A model generated the notes under the pieces. The model was given only the letters and a program-made list of their open reading frames with translations, searched no databases and had not been told where the DNA came from. A program made the translations under genes and the position numbers. Positions 35,307 through 45,114 of a stretch of 64,000 nt of DNA are shown here, in pieces. Position 1 is the first letter of the stretch. Every line of letters starts with the position of its first letter. The stretch lies in the NCBI RefSeq assembly GCF_023630205.1, contig NZ_JALPRR010000004.1:491050-555049 (forward strand). Reading direction: 5' to 3'. The DNA comes from Pontibacter ruber. Lineage in GTDB: Bacteria; Bacteroidota; Bacteroidia; Cytophagales; Hymenobacteraceae.

Positions 35307-38276
35307 TTGAAATATGGGATGTATTACAGATATTTAAGTTGTAAAAACGGCTACATTCATCTTGTGAACAAATACAGCTTATTTCTGATTCTTTTTCTCT
35401 TATTTAGCCTGTCTGTTATTGCTCAGGTAAAGAATGAGGGTATCCCTTACATCAGAAACTATACTTTAAAGGAATACCAGGGCTCTCCTCAGAACTGGGC
35501 GGTGGTTCAGGATCACCGGGGTGTTATGTACTTCGGAAACAACTACGGTATCCTGGAGTTTGATGGCAACTACTGGCGTCGGCTTGGGCTTCCAAACAGG
35601 TCCATTGTCCGGTCGCTGGCCATCAGTAAGTCGGGGAGGGTGTACGTAGGGGGGCAGGATGAATTTGGCTACCTGCAGCCTGACAGCCAGGGCGTAACGA
35701 CCTTTGTATCGCTAAAAGCAGCTGTTAAAGACGATCAAAATCATTTTGCTGATGTCTGGAACATCTACACAAACGATGAAGAGGTTTTCTTTTGCACGGT
35801 GTCAGGCATTTATCATTATACCCAGGGAAAAGTTAAAGTATACCGGGCTCCTCTTGAGCCTTCAGGCTTTCCGTTTTATGTACAAGGCCGGTTGTTTGTG
35901 CCTGTTCCTGACAAAGGGCTTTACGAGCTGAAAAATGAAAAGCTGGTTCTTATACCTGGTAGCGACAAAATAGCTGCTTATACTATTGCGTCTATGCTTC
36001 CGTACCCCGGCGGTAAGGTTCTGATCTTTACCGAAGAGAATGGCGTTTTTATTTATGATGAGTACAGTGGCTTTAACCCGAGTGACTGGGCCATCGAAGA
36101 TTTCCTCAAGAAAAACAAAGTAAATACGGCCACGGCACTTACGGAAGGGTATGCGATCGGCACCATCCTGAACGGGCTTTTGCTGATTGATACGGACGGC
36201 ACTCCCCGCCAGCACCTGAACCGGGAGCGCGGCTTGCAGAACAGTACCATCCGCAGCATTTACCAGGACCACCGGGGCAACCTGTGGCTGGCGCTGAACA
36301 ATGGTATCGACTATGTAGAATCAAACTCCCCGTTCACGCTCTTTGATACCAGAATGGGTCTCCCGGGTACGGCTTATACTTCCTTGCTGGATAACAACAC
36401 ACTATACCTGGGCACCAGCGATGGGTTGTTTTACAAGGCCCTGTCGGAGCAGGAGAATCCGATTAACCCGATAACGCTGCAAAGTATAGCCAACTCAGAA
36501 GGGCAGGTCTATAACCTGCAGAAAGTAAAAGGCAAACTGCTGCTGTCGCACCACAACGGACCCTTCGAGATTATTGATAACAGGGCAGTAAAATTGTCTG
36601 ATCATCGGGGCGCCTGGATGTTCATGCAGCTGAAAAAGCATCCGGACTACATTATCTGTGGCACGTACCATGGCTTGTTGCTTTACAAAATGGTGAACGG
36701 CAAGCTCGAGTTTCAGCGGAAATTAGAGGGGTTCGGGGAGTCGTCGCGGGTGATGGAAGAGGACAGCGAGGGAAACATCTGGGTAGCGCATGGCTACATC
36801 GGTTTGTTTAAGCTGAGGCTGTCGGATAACCTGGAGAAGGTAGAAAAAGTCAGCTTCTATAACCAGAAAGATGGCTTCCCTTCGGATATAGGCATCAATG
36901 TATTTAAGATCAACGGAAAGCTTTTGTTTACCGGACTGAACGGTGTTTATACCTACAACAAAAGCAAAGACCGCTTTGAGGTATATGAGGAGCTGAACAA
37001 GCATTTCGACAGGACCAAGCAAGTGCGGAAGCTGGTAGAGGACAAGGAAGGGAACATCTGGTTCTCGGCAGGGGATGAGATGGGCTTTATCCGGAAGCTC
37101 AGCAACGGAAGCTACGAAGTGGTAAAGAATGTCTTCAACAAGCTGGAAGGCAAACTGGTGGGAGGCTTTGAGCACCTGGCTTACTACAACAACCAGAATG
37201 TACTCATCGGCATCGACGAAGGTTTTGTGCATTACCGGCCCACTTTCCTGCAGAAGCATAGCCTGAATGAGAAATTTAACACGCTTATCCGGCAGGTACA
37301 GGTGGCGGCTCAAGGGACAGATTCGCTTGTTTATGGCGGTACTTATACAAATAAAGATGGCTACCACTTTGTGTCGCTGCCTTATACGTTGAACTCTCTT
37401 AAGTTTACCTATGGGGCTATTGTGTACGACGGCATCGAAGATGTACAGTATCAGTATTACCTTGAAGGTTTTGATAAAGGCTGGTCGCCGTGGACGAATA
37501 CCTTACAGAAGGAATACACCAGCCTGCGGGAAGGTACCTATACTTTCCATGTCCGGGCAAAGAACATCTATAACCAGGAAAGCGAAGAAGCTAGCTATAC
37601 TTTTAAAATTCTGCCACCGTGGTACCGGTCTGCCTGGGCTTATACTTTTTATGTGCTGCTCGGGGTTCTGGGCGTGCTTTTACTAAGAAGAATTCTCAGG
37701 ATCCGTATCAGGAAAGCAGAGGAGCGGCTGCAGCAGGAGCAGGAGAAAGCCCTTAAACTGAAGGAAGCGCAACACAAAGAGGAAGTGCTGAAAGCAGAAA
37801 AGGAAATCATCAGGCTAAACAACGAAAAGCTGGAGAGCGAGCTGAACCATAAAACAAAGGAGCTGAGTTCCTCTGCCCTGCACGTAATGCAGAATATGGA
37901 AGCCGTGTACAAAGTAAAGAACCAGCTGGAGGAGGTAATGGAGCAGGTATCGGATAAGGAAACCCGGCAGCAACTGCGGAAGATCCTGCGATCAGTGGAC
38001 GAGGAAATCAAGATCGAGAACAACTGGGAACAGTTTGAAGCGCACTTCAACCAGGTACACCAAGACTTCCTGAAACGCCTGAGCAACGATTACCCCGACC
38101 TGACACACAAGGATCTGAAAATGTGCGCTTACCTGCGCCTGAACTTGTCCAGTAAGGAAATTGCCTCTTTATTAAAGCTTTCTTTAAGAGGAGTGGAAAC
38201 CAGCAGGTACCGCATCCGGAAAAAGATGAACTTAGACCCGGAAGTGAGTTTGACTGAGTCTATACTTAAATACTAA
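35307..38276 (+). CDS. Propeller-sensor, Y_Y_Y and LuxR-HTH membrane regulator
   Basis: 989 residues from the ATG. A GTG at 35364 gives a more typical signal peptide start (NKYSLFLILFLLFSLSVIAQ) and may be the real start. It has a periplasmic part of two-component-regulator propeller blades (for example GNLWLALNNGIDYVESNSPF and GNIWFSAGDEMGFIRKL) and a Y_Y_Y domain (YQYYLEGFDKGWSPWT...YTFHVRAKN). One membrane helix (WAYTFYVLLGVLGVLLLRRIL) comes next, then a cytosolic coiled coil and a C-terminal LuxR-type HTH (LTHKDLKMCAYLRLNLSSKEIASLLKLSLRGVETSRYRIRKKMNL). There is no kinase or receiver, so it is a one-component sensor. It converges on the glucan locus and is its likely regulator. Confidence 0.85.
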   Translation: MKYGMYYRYLSCKNGYIHLVNKYSLFLILFLLFSLSVIAQVKNEGIPYIRNYTLKEYQGSPQNWAVVQDHRGVMYFGNNYGILEFDGNYWRRLGLPNRSIVRSLAISKSGRVYVGGQDEFGYLQPDSQGVTTFVSLKAAVKDDQNHFADVWNIYTNDEEVFFCTVSGIYHYTQGKVKVYRAPLEPSGFPFYVQGRLFVPVPDKGLYELKNEKLVLIPGSDKIAAYTIASMLPYPGGKVLIFTEENGVFIYDEYSGFNPSDWAIEDFLKKNKVNTATALTEGYAIGTILNGLLLIDTDGTPRQHLNRERGLQNSTIRSIYQDHRGNLWLALNNGIDYVESNSPFTLFDTRMGLPGTAYTSLLDNNTLYLGTSDGLFYKALSEQENPINPITLQSIANSEGQVYNLQKVKGKLLLSHHNGPFEIIDNRAVKLSDHRGAWMFMQLKKHPDYIICGTYHGLLLYKMVNGKLEFQRKLEGFGESSRVMEEDSEGNIWVAHGYIGLFKLRLSDNLEKVEKVSFYNQKDGFPSDIGINVFKINGKLLFTGLNGVYTYNKSKDRFEVYEELNKHFDRTKQVRKLVEDKEGNIWFSAGDEMGFIRKLSNGSYEVVKNVFNKLEGKLVGGFEHLAYYNNQNVLIGIDEGFVHYRPTFLQKHSLNEKFNTLIRQVQVAAQGTDSLVYGGTYTNKDGYHFVSLPYTLNSLKFTYGAIVYDGIEDVQYQYYLEGFDKGWSPWTNTLQKEYTSLREGTYTFHVRAKNIYNQESEEASYTFKILPPWYRSAWAYTFYVLLGVLGVLLLRRILRIRIRKAEERLQQEQEKALKLKEAQHKEEVLKAEKEIIRLNNEKLESELNHKTKELSSSALHVMQNMEAVYKVKNQLEEVMEQVSDKETRQQLRKILRSVDEEIKIENNWEQFEAHFNQVHQDFLKRLSNDYPDLTHKDLKMCAYLRLNLSSKEIASLLKLSLRGVETSRYRIRKKMNLDPEVSLTESILKY

Positions 38277-38585
38277 GACAGAAAAGGAAAGGCAACCTGC
38301 CCTCGCTCGCCTCTGGCGAGTGTGCGTTATCGGGTGCCGTCCCGCCACGTTGCACAAGTATAAAAGTATAAGCTGAAGTATAAGGTATAATCCTCCTCGG
38401 TCAAAGGTCGAGGAATGGTTCACACTCGCCAGAGGCGATTGAGGACACTTTTATAAGCTGAAATACAACAAATAAAAAAGGATAAGCCGGCATTGGCTTA
38501 TCCTTTTTTATGTGAGTTGCTTAACTCACCTTTTCAGCAACTATACATGTGGAGTAGGAGCGAGTAGGGTTTAAAGTATAAAGGG
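38277..38585. repeat. Gap with palindromic repeats, AAGTATA cluster and terminator
   Basis: No coding region is seen. CTCGCCTCTGGCGAG copies lie in opposite orientation at 38301-38351 and 38420-38446. Between them are three AAGTATA words in 27 bp (38356-38382). Confidence 0.7.
38474..38509. terminator. Bidirectional terminator, regulator versus glucan operon
   Basis: 15-bp perfect stem AAAAAAGGATAAGCC/GGCTTATCCTTTTTT between convergent genes. Confidence 0.92.
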
Positions 38586-40970
38586 TTAGTTTTTGCCGAT
38601 CGAGTTATTGTCCAGGAGCATGAACTTCTTCACCTGGTCGCCAATCCTGATCTCGAACTCACCTGCTTCTGTCGTTTTCTTGCCATCACGGTTGATATAA
38701 CTCAGGTCATCAGCTGTTAAGGTGAAAGACAGCGTTTTGCTTTCGCCTGGCTTCAAGGCAATTTTCTCAAAGCGGCGGAGGCGTTTCACATCCGGTGTAA
38801 TGCCGGTGGCATAAAGGTCAGAAGTATAAAGGTGCACAACTTCTTTGCCTTCCCGTTTACCGGTGTTAGTTACCTGTATACTTACATTGATGGGCTCATT
38901 CATGCGCACGCTCTCTTTGTTCAGGGCAAGGTTGCTATACTTAAAGGTAGTATAGCTCAGGCCATGGCCAAATTCGTACTGCGGGTTGTAGTCGGCTTCG
39001 TAGTTGTAAACGCCTTCCGCCTTGCGTTGCTCCGCCGATGGCTTGTGGATAAATGGCACCAGGGCATTTGGGTAGCGTGGGTAGTTGTAAGGCAGTTTTC
39101 CAGATGGATTCACGTCACCGAAGAGCACATCTGCCAGGGCGTCTCCGCCATAGTTGCCCGGCTGGTAAATCTGCACAATGCCTTTCATCTGCGGCTCAAA
39201 ACGGCTGATCACGCGTGGACGACCTTCGTTCAGCACCAGAATAACCGGCTTGCCTGTCTGCGCTAGCTTTTTGGCCAGCTCTGTCTGCAGCTCTGAAATG
39301 TAAATGTCGTTTATGTTACCAGGCGTTTCGGTAGAGGTGTTCTCGCCGAGGCAAAGTATAATGGCGTCTGCTTTTTTAGCTGCGGCCAAAGCGGCTTCCA
39401 TTTTGTCGGCAAACTCTTCGTAGTAAAAGCCATCCATTTTGTAGCTCACGCCCGGTACATACGTCACGTTGCCAGCGCCTATCTCTTTCTGCACAGACTC
39501 CAGTATGGTGTTATACTTGCCGGCAAACTCTTCTACTTTTTCGCCTTGCCACGAATAGGTCCAGGCGCCGTTCAGGGTACGCATGCTGTTGGCATTCGGG
39601 CCGGTTACCAGCACTTTCATACCCTTCTTCAGAGGAAGTACATTATTCTCATTTTTGAGCAACGTGATCGATTCAGCAGCCATCTGGTAAGCCGCGTCTT
39701 CATGCTCCTTGCTGGCAAACTTTGGATAATCCTTCGGGTTGGTAGTAGGCTTTTCGAACAGGTTCAGGTTATACTTCACGCGCAGTATACGACGTACCGC
39801 ATCATCAATACGCTCCTGCTTTACTTTGCCCTCTTTTACCAGCTCCACCAGGCCATTGCAGAACGGCTCGTAGTTATAAGCGATCATCGACATGTCAACG
39901 CCCGCATTGATGGCCATCATGATGGCATCTTTCATGGTCGGAGCTACTTTGTCGCGGGTGTGCAGGTATTCTATATCGCCCCAATCGGTAACTACCAGTC
40001 CTTTAAAGCCTAGTTCCTCTTTCAGGAGCTTGGTCAGGATATCGTGGTTGGAATGTACCGGCACGCCGTTGATGATGCCGGAGTTGATCATGATCGTCTG
40101 AGAGCCGGCGTCGATGGCTGCCTTGAAAGATGGCAGGTGGTACTCACGCAGCGCTACCTCCGGAATGTAGGTAGGCGTGCGGTCTTTACCGGAGCTAGGC
40201 ACTTGGTAACCCAGGAAGTGCTTCATACAGGAAGCCACATGCTCTGGGTGTCCAATGCTGTTATCATCTCCTTCATAACCTTTGATCATCTGCACTCCCA
40301 GCTCGGAGATCAGGTATGGATCTTCACCAAACGTCTCGAACTGACGCGAAAATTGAGGGTCCGGAGCAAAGTCCAGCACTGGGGAGAAGTTCCAGGGAAT
40401 AGAGCTGGCGCGGGTTTCGTAGGCCGTGATCTCTGCACCACGTCGTACCAGTTCCCGGTTACGGCTGGCGCCCTGGCCTATCTGCTGCGGAAACATGGTG
40501 CCCCCTGCAGTATAGGTAGCGCCGTGTATCTGGTCTACGCCGTAAATAACCGGAATCTTCATGCGGGTTTTGTTCATCGCGAAGTCCTGTATCTGGCTGA
40601 TGATCTCATGCCATTTCTCAGGAGTTCTTGCTCTGTTATTTGCCGTGTTCAGCACCGAGCCGATCTTATAGTCTACCAGTGCTTTTCGCAGCTCGACCGT
40701 GTCCAGAGCCAGCGGCTCGTAACTGGAGAACCTGTTGTCGCCTTTGCCTACCACGTCCAGCGTGATCTGCGCCATCTGGCCTACTTTTTCTTCCAGCGTC
40801 ATTTTACTGAGCAGGTCCTCTATTTTCCTGTCCAATTCCGTCATAACAGGGGCAGCCTGTGCGTTGGTAGCTGTATCCTCAGAAGGAGCAGTTGCTGTTT
40901 TCTGTGTCTGACAGCCTGAAAGTATAGCGTAAGCTAAAAAGGCTGTAAGTGTTACATTTTTTAATTTCAT
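38586..40970 (-). CDS. GH3 beta-glucosidase (BglX-like) lipoprotein
   Basis: 794 residues. The lipobox LSGC puts the acylated cysteine at residue 20. The GH3 N-terminal barrel has the KHF motif at residues 250-252 and the nucleophile D329 in GLVVTDWGDIEYL. The GH3 C-terminal domain (LKKGMKVLVTGPNANSMRTLNG...AIILCLGEN) carries the acid/base region. A C-terminal Fn3-like domain (EPINVSIQVTNTGKREGKEVVHLY) ends the protein. It removes glucose from the non-reducing ends of beta-glucans, probably in the periplasm. It is the last gene of the susC operon, separated from GH30 by 182 bp. Confidence 0.93.
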   Translation of the reverse strand: MKLKNVTLTAFLAYAILSGCQTQKTATAPSEDTATNAQAAPVMTELDRKIEDLLSKMTLEEKVGQMAQITLDVVGKGDNRFSSYEPLALDTVELRKALVDYKIGSVLNTANNRARTPEKWHEIISQIQDFAMNKTRMKIPVIYGVDQIHGATYTAGGTMFPQQIGQGASRNRELVRRGAEITAYETRASSIPWNFSPVLDFAPDPQFSRQFETFGEDPYLISELGVQMIKGYEGDDNSIGHPEHVASCMKHFLGYQVPSSGKDRTPTYIPEVALREYHLPSFKAAIDAGSQTIMINSGIINGVPVHSNHDILTKLLKEELGFKGLVVTDWGDIEYLHTRDKVAPTMKDAIMMAINAGVDMSMIAYNYEPFCNGLVELVKEGKVKQERIDDAVRRILRVKYNLNLFEKPTTNPKDYPKFASKEHEDAAYQMAAESITLLKNENNVLPLKKGMKVLVTGPNANSMRTLNGAWTYSWQGEKVEEFAGKYNTILESVQKEIGAGNVTYVPGVSYKMDGFYYEEFADKMEAALAAAKKADAIILCLGENTSTETPGNINDIYISELQTELAKKLAQTGKPVILVLNEGRPRVISRFEPQMKGIVQIYQPGNYGGDALADVLFGDVNPSGKLPYNYPRYPNALVPFIHKPSAEQRKAEGVYNYEADYNPQYEFGHGLSYTTFKYSNLALNKESVRMNEPINVSIQVTNTGKREGKEVVHLYTSDLYATGITPDVKRLRRFEKIALKPGESKTLSFTLTADDLSYINRDGKKTTEAGEFEIRIGDQVKKFMLLDNNSIGKN

Positions 40971-41152
40971 GTAGCTGTTCTATCGTTGGGTATTCGTTTT
41001 GTTTTCTATCAGTTCTTCTGATTCGTAATCTTCCGGCGGAGCCGGTAATGTCAGCGTTTTCCCTTTTCTGTATCCTTTCCCGAAGGAGCAGAAGCGATCG
41101 CTTTTACCGGAAGTGAAACTCTTGTTTTTCCGGATTGATGTTGCCTTGCGTT

Positions 41153-42607
41153 TTACCATACATATGTGCCGACTGCCCCTTGATTAAGGGTGGTGGTAAC
41201 AATGTTGCCTTTGTAGCGGATGTTGAAGGTTTTAGAAGCCGGGCTCTCATTCAGCACAATGAGCACTTTATCGCCTTTGGGAGCTTTAAAGGCTACGTTC
41301 GGAAGCGCCGCAGTCATACTGGAGCCTATCCTGACCGCATCTGGCCTTACAAATTTGGAAGCATGCGCGATGATGTAGTAAGCAGGATTCCGGATAACAC
41401 CACCGCCGTTAATGGTTATAGCGCCCAGGCATTGCGTGCAGCCGCCTTCGGTGTGCGGGTCCTGGTTCTGATCAGCAGCCAGGTTCCACTCCAGCACAGT
41501 TTTACACCAGTTTCGGGTAGCGCCGATGGTCAAATTCTTAGTATGCCATGCCAGATCGCCGGCCAGGTTGCCCGGCGCTCCCACCCACTGTTCGGTAAAG
41601 TATAAATTCTTGTCCGGGTGCGCTTTGTGTACATGCTCCAGGGCATCAATGGTGCCGCCGTACAGGTGAAAAGCAGAACCGTCTATATACTTTTTGGCTT
41701 CCGGATCATTCAGAATGCTGATGGGGTAATCTATCCGATCTGCATTGTGGTCGTAAATGATGATCTTGGTGTCGAGGCTAGCCTCCTTGAAAGCAGGCCC
41801 GAGGCTTTGCTTGATAAACTGCGCCTGCTCTGTGGCCGGCATCAGCAGGCTCGGGTTGTTGCCTGGGTGCAGGGGTTCGTTCTGTACCGTTATCGCATCG
41901 ATCCGGATACCTTCGGCAGCCATGGCCTGGATGTACTTGACAAAGTACTTGGCATAGGCATCGTAAAATTCCGGCTTCAGACTACCACCTACAGAACTAT
42001 TGTTCGTTTTCATCCAGGTAGGAGGGGACCAGGGTGAGCCCATGAACTTGATCCCCGGATTGATCGCCAGAATCTCTTTCAGCACCGGAATCAGGTGCTC
42101 ACGGTCCGGGCCGAGGTCAAAGCGGGTCATCTCAGGGTCTGTTTGCCCTGCCGGCAGATCGTTGTAGGAAAACACGTGGTCCGACAGATCCGAAGCACCT
42201 ATACTTATCCTGAGATAACTCACGCCTATACCTGAACCTTCCGTTGAGAAAAGCTCCTTTAAGAGGGCAGCCCGTGAAGCAGGCGCCATCTTATGGATCA
42301 GCATGGCGCTTCCTCCGGTCAGGGTATAGCCAAAGCCATCCATGGTCTGGAAAGTAGCGGTTGTATCGATGTCGATGGTAGGATGCTGGTTTTCGGCAGC
42401 TCCGAAAGCAAGTTCAGTGGTTTGCTGCTGGAACAGGACAGAAGCAACAGGGTCTGTAAGCCAGAATGTTACCTTTTCACCGGCAGGCTTTTCTGTTTTA
42501 CTGCTTCCAGTGCTTTTATCTGTATTTTCCTTTTTGCAGGACAGGAAAGCTGGTAAGATAAGTATCAGCACCCACTTTCTCAGCAAGTTGTTTTCAAGAT
42601 GTTTCAC
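41153..42607 (-). CDS. GH30 glucanase/glucosylceramidase-like lipoprotein
   Basis: 484 residues. The lipobox FLSC gives the acylated cysteine at residue 24. The (beta/alpha)8 barrel has FQTMDGFGYTLTGGSAMLI near the start and the acid/base E244 in TVQNEPLHPG. The nucleophile is E339 in LYFTEQW, and MGSPWSPPTWMKTN is the subfamily motif before them. A small beta domain (KVLIVLNESPASKTFNIRY) ends it. Bacteroidota GH30 enzymes next to GH16 and SusCD commonly act on beta-1,6-glucan linkages; that role is inferred here. It sits between GH16 (48 bp) and GH3 in one operon. Confidence 0.9.
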   Translation of the reverse strand: MKHLENNLLRKWVLILILPAFLSCKKENTDKSTGSSKTEKPAGEKVTFWLTDPVASVLFQQQTTELAFGAAENQHPTIDIDTTATFQTMDGFGYTLTGGSAMLIHKMAPASRAALLKELFSTEGSGIGVSYLRISIGASDLSDHVFSYNDLPAGQTDPEMTRFDLGPDREHLIPVLKEILAINPGIKFMGSPWSPPTWMKTNNSSVGGSLKPEFYDAYAKYFVKYIQAMAAEGIRIDAITVQNEPLHPGNNPSLLMPATEQAQFIKQSLGPAFKEASLDTKIIIYDHNADRIDYPISILNDPEAKKYIDGSAFHLYGGTIDALEHVHKAHPDKNLYFTEQWVGAPGNLAGDLAWHTKNLTIGATRNWCKTVLEWNLAADQNQDPHTEGGCTQCLGAITINGGGVIRNPAYYIIAHASKFVRPDAVRIGSSMTAALPNVAFKAPKGDKVLIVLNESPASKTFNIRYKGNIVTTTLNQGAVGTYVW

Positions 42608-42655
42608 GTGGGGATGTTAAGTGGTACAATCTGTTTCAGTCGATCAGTTTAGACC

Positions 42656-43534
<879 letters not shown>

Positions 43535-43604
43535 GATAGGGTATTAGGTAGGTACAGTTTCTGCAACTATAAACCGTTGAGAATCGGGTAGAGGGGTAAG
43601 AACA

Positions 43605-43632
43605 GGCCGGAACCATTGCTGGCTCCGGCCTA
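43605..43632 (-). terminator. Intercistronic hairpin, PKD gene to GH16
   Basis: Stem AGGCCGGA/TCCGGCCT with a 12-nt loop, 16 bp after the PKD gene stop. No good T-run follows, so it is probably an attenuator or an RNA-stabilising end rather than a full stop. Confidence 0.55.
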
Positions 43633-43647
43633 TACTTAGTTGGTTGG

Positions 43648-45081
43648 TTATTTTTCTAATCTGAAATCATCCAGGAAGAAGATGCCTGGGATAAAGTTAC
43701 CTTCGCCGCCTACCTGAATCACGATTCTGTTCAGGTCCTTACGGTCTTTATAAGGAGAGAAGTCGAATGTCAGCTCCACCCATTTATCTACTTCATTTAC
43801 CTGCTGTTTGACCTCTACCTGGTTAACCCATGGCTGAGCTGAAGTACCGTTCTGCAATTTTACAGACACCTGCTTTAGCAGATTCTTGATTGCCCAGTCC
43901 TCGCCGGCAGACTTGTTAAAGTCGTTGTAGCTTGGTATAAACACTTTAAGCTTGAAGACATTGCGGGTGTTCAGGTCAAAATCAAATGGGAAGTCGGTAA
44001 ACATGTTGGCAAACTCATACGCTTTGCCTTCCTGCTTCACATACATGGCAACTTTAGCCGAGGTGTTGATGCCGATCGGAGCAGGGTTGTCGTAGCTCTC
44101 GTTCAGTGTCAGCGCTTCTTTCTTCCAAACCACATTTCCGTCTTTGTCAAAGTCATCATACATATCTGTAATTCGGTACGGACGCTGCTCAACAGGGTGC
44201 GTATAGCCCTTTGGTACCAGACGAATCCACCAGCCATTAGCTGCATTTGATGCGTCTCCACCTTTCAGGTAGAGCTCGTTCTCTGCTAATTTAAGGATCT
44301 CGTAACGGGATACGCCTGTATAGTAAGCCACAAATCCTTTGTTGGATAGCACCAGGTATTTCTTGCCTCCTTCTTCCACGATGCTCCATACCATACCAGT
44401 TGGAGGCGTGTAGTTTAAGGTATAGTCAGCACTTTGCTTTGTGCCTCCCAGGCCGGCTGCGTTGGATCCGTTAACAAAGGTGTTACCGTTGTTCTGGTAA
44501 GTATAGGCAAAGCCGTTCAGGTTGAAGGTCATCTCGTCGTCATACAAGCCTTCAGACGCTTTGTCGTTTGGCGGAGCTGACCACCATTCCGGGGTAGCTG
44601 CTGCGATCGGACCAACACCCATGTGGCCTGCCTTGTGGCGGTCAACCACCCAGGTTTTACCTTTTTCGTTGTCGGCACCACCGGTCAGGAAGTTATAATC
44701 TTCTCTGTCGAGCATTTTTACATTGGTTTCTGCTATCTCAACGGTTTTCGTGTTAGACGCATAGCCTCCTTTTGTGAAGATGGTCAGTTTTACGGTGTAA
44801 CTGCCTTCAACCGGGAAAGCGCCCTCTACCTGGTTGCCTTCTGCAGTTGTACCATTTCCAAAATCCCAGATGGCCTTGAAAGCTCCCGGAGTATTGTTTG
44901 TAAATGTGATGATGTTGGCATTATCCGACTTTGGAGTAGCCGAGAACTGTACAGCCTCCGATTTTGGAGCAGGAGCTAGCCCGCCATCCATTTCCTCCGG
45001 CGTACATGCGGCAAACATACTTGCCATCAGTGCCATTGCCAGGTAAGAATAAACGCTGGTTAAAAATCTATTATATTTCAT
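43648..45081 (-). CDS. PKD-domain surface lipoprotein of the glucan locus
   Basis: 477 residues. The lipobox FAAC puts the acylated cysteine at residue 26. A PKD domain lies at about residues 45-118 (FTNNTPGAFKAIWDFGNGTTAEGNQVEGAFPVEGSYTVKLTIF). Two beta-rich domains follow, the last ending VNEVDKWVELTFDFSPYKDRKDLNRIVIQVGGEGNFIPGIFFLDDFRLEK, a carbohydrate-binding-module-like jelly-roll ending. The position just after susD is where SusE/SGBP-type surface glycan-binding lipoproteins are found. Binding of beta-glucan is inferred from this place and architecture; no enzyme motif is visible. Confidence 0.8.
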   Translation of the reverse strand: MKYNRFLTSVYSYLAMALMASMFAACTPEEMDGGLAPAPKSEAVQFSATPKSDNANIITFTNNTPGAFKAIWDFGNGTTAEGNQVEGAFPVEGSYTVKLTIFTKGGYASNTKTVEIAETNVKMLDREDYNFLTGGADNEKGKTWVVDRHKAGHMGVGPIAAATPEWWSAPPNDKASEGLYDDEMTFNLNGFAYTYQNNGNTFVNGSNAAGLGGTKQSADYTLNYTPPTGMVWSIVEEGGKKYLVLSNKGFVAYYTGVSRYEILKLAENELYLKGGDASNAANGWWIRLVPKGYTHPVEQRPYRITDMYDDFDKDGNVVWKKEALTLNESYDNPAPIGINTSAKVAMYVKQEGKAYEFANMFTDFPFDFDLNTRNVFKLKVFIPSYNDFNKSAGEDWAIKNLLKQVSVKLQNGTSAQPWVNQVEVKQQVNEVDKWVELTFDFSPYKDRKDLNRIVIQVGGEGNFIPGIFFLDDFRLEK

Positions 45082-45114
45082 GATTTTCTTTTTGTTAAAG
45101 TAAATAACCTGGCC

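Noticed and set aside
41094..41101. GCGATCGC octamer (HIP1 of cyanobacteria)
   Set aside because: Not repeated at any notable density here; a chance occurrence.
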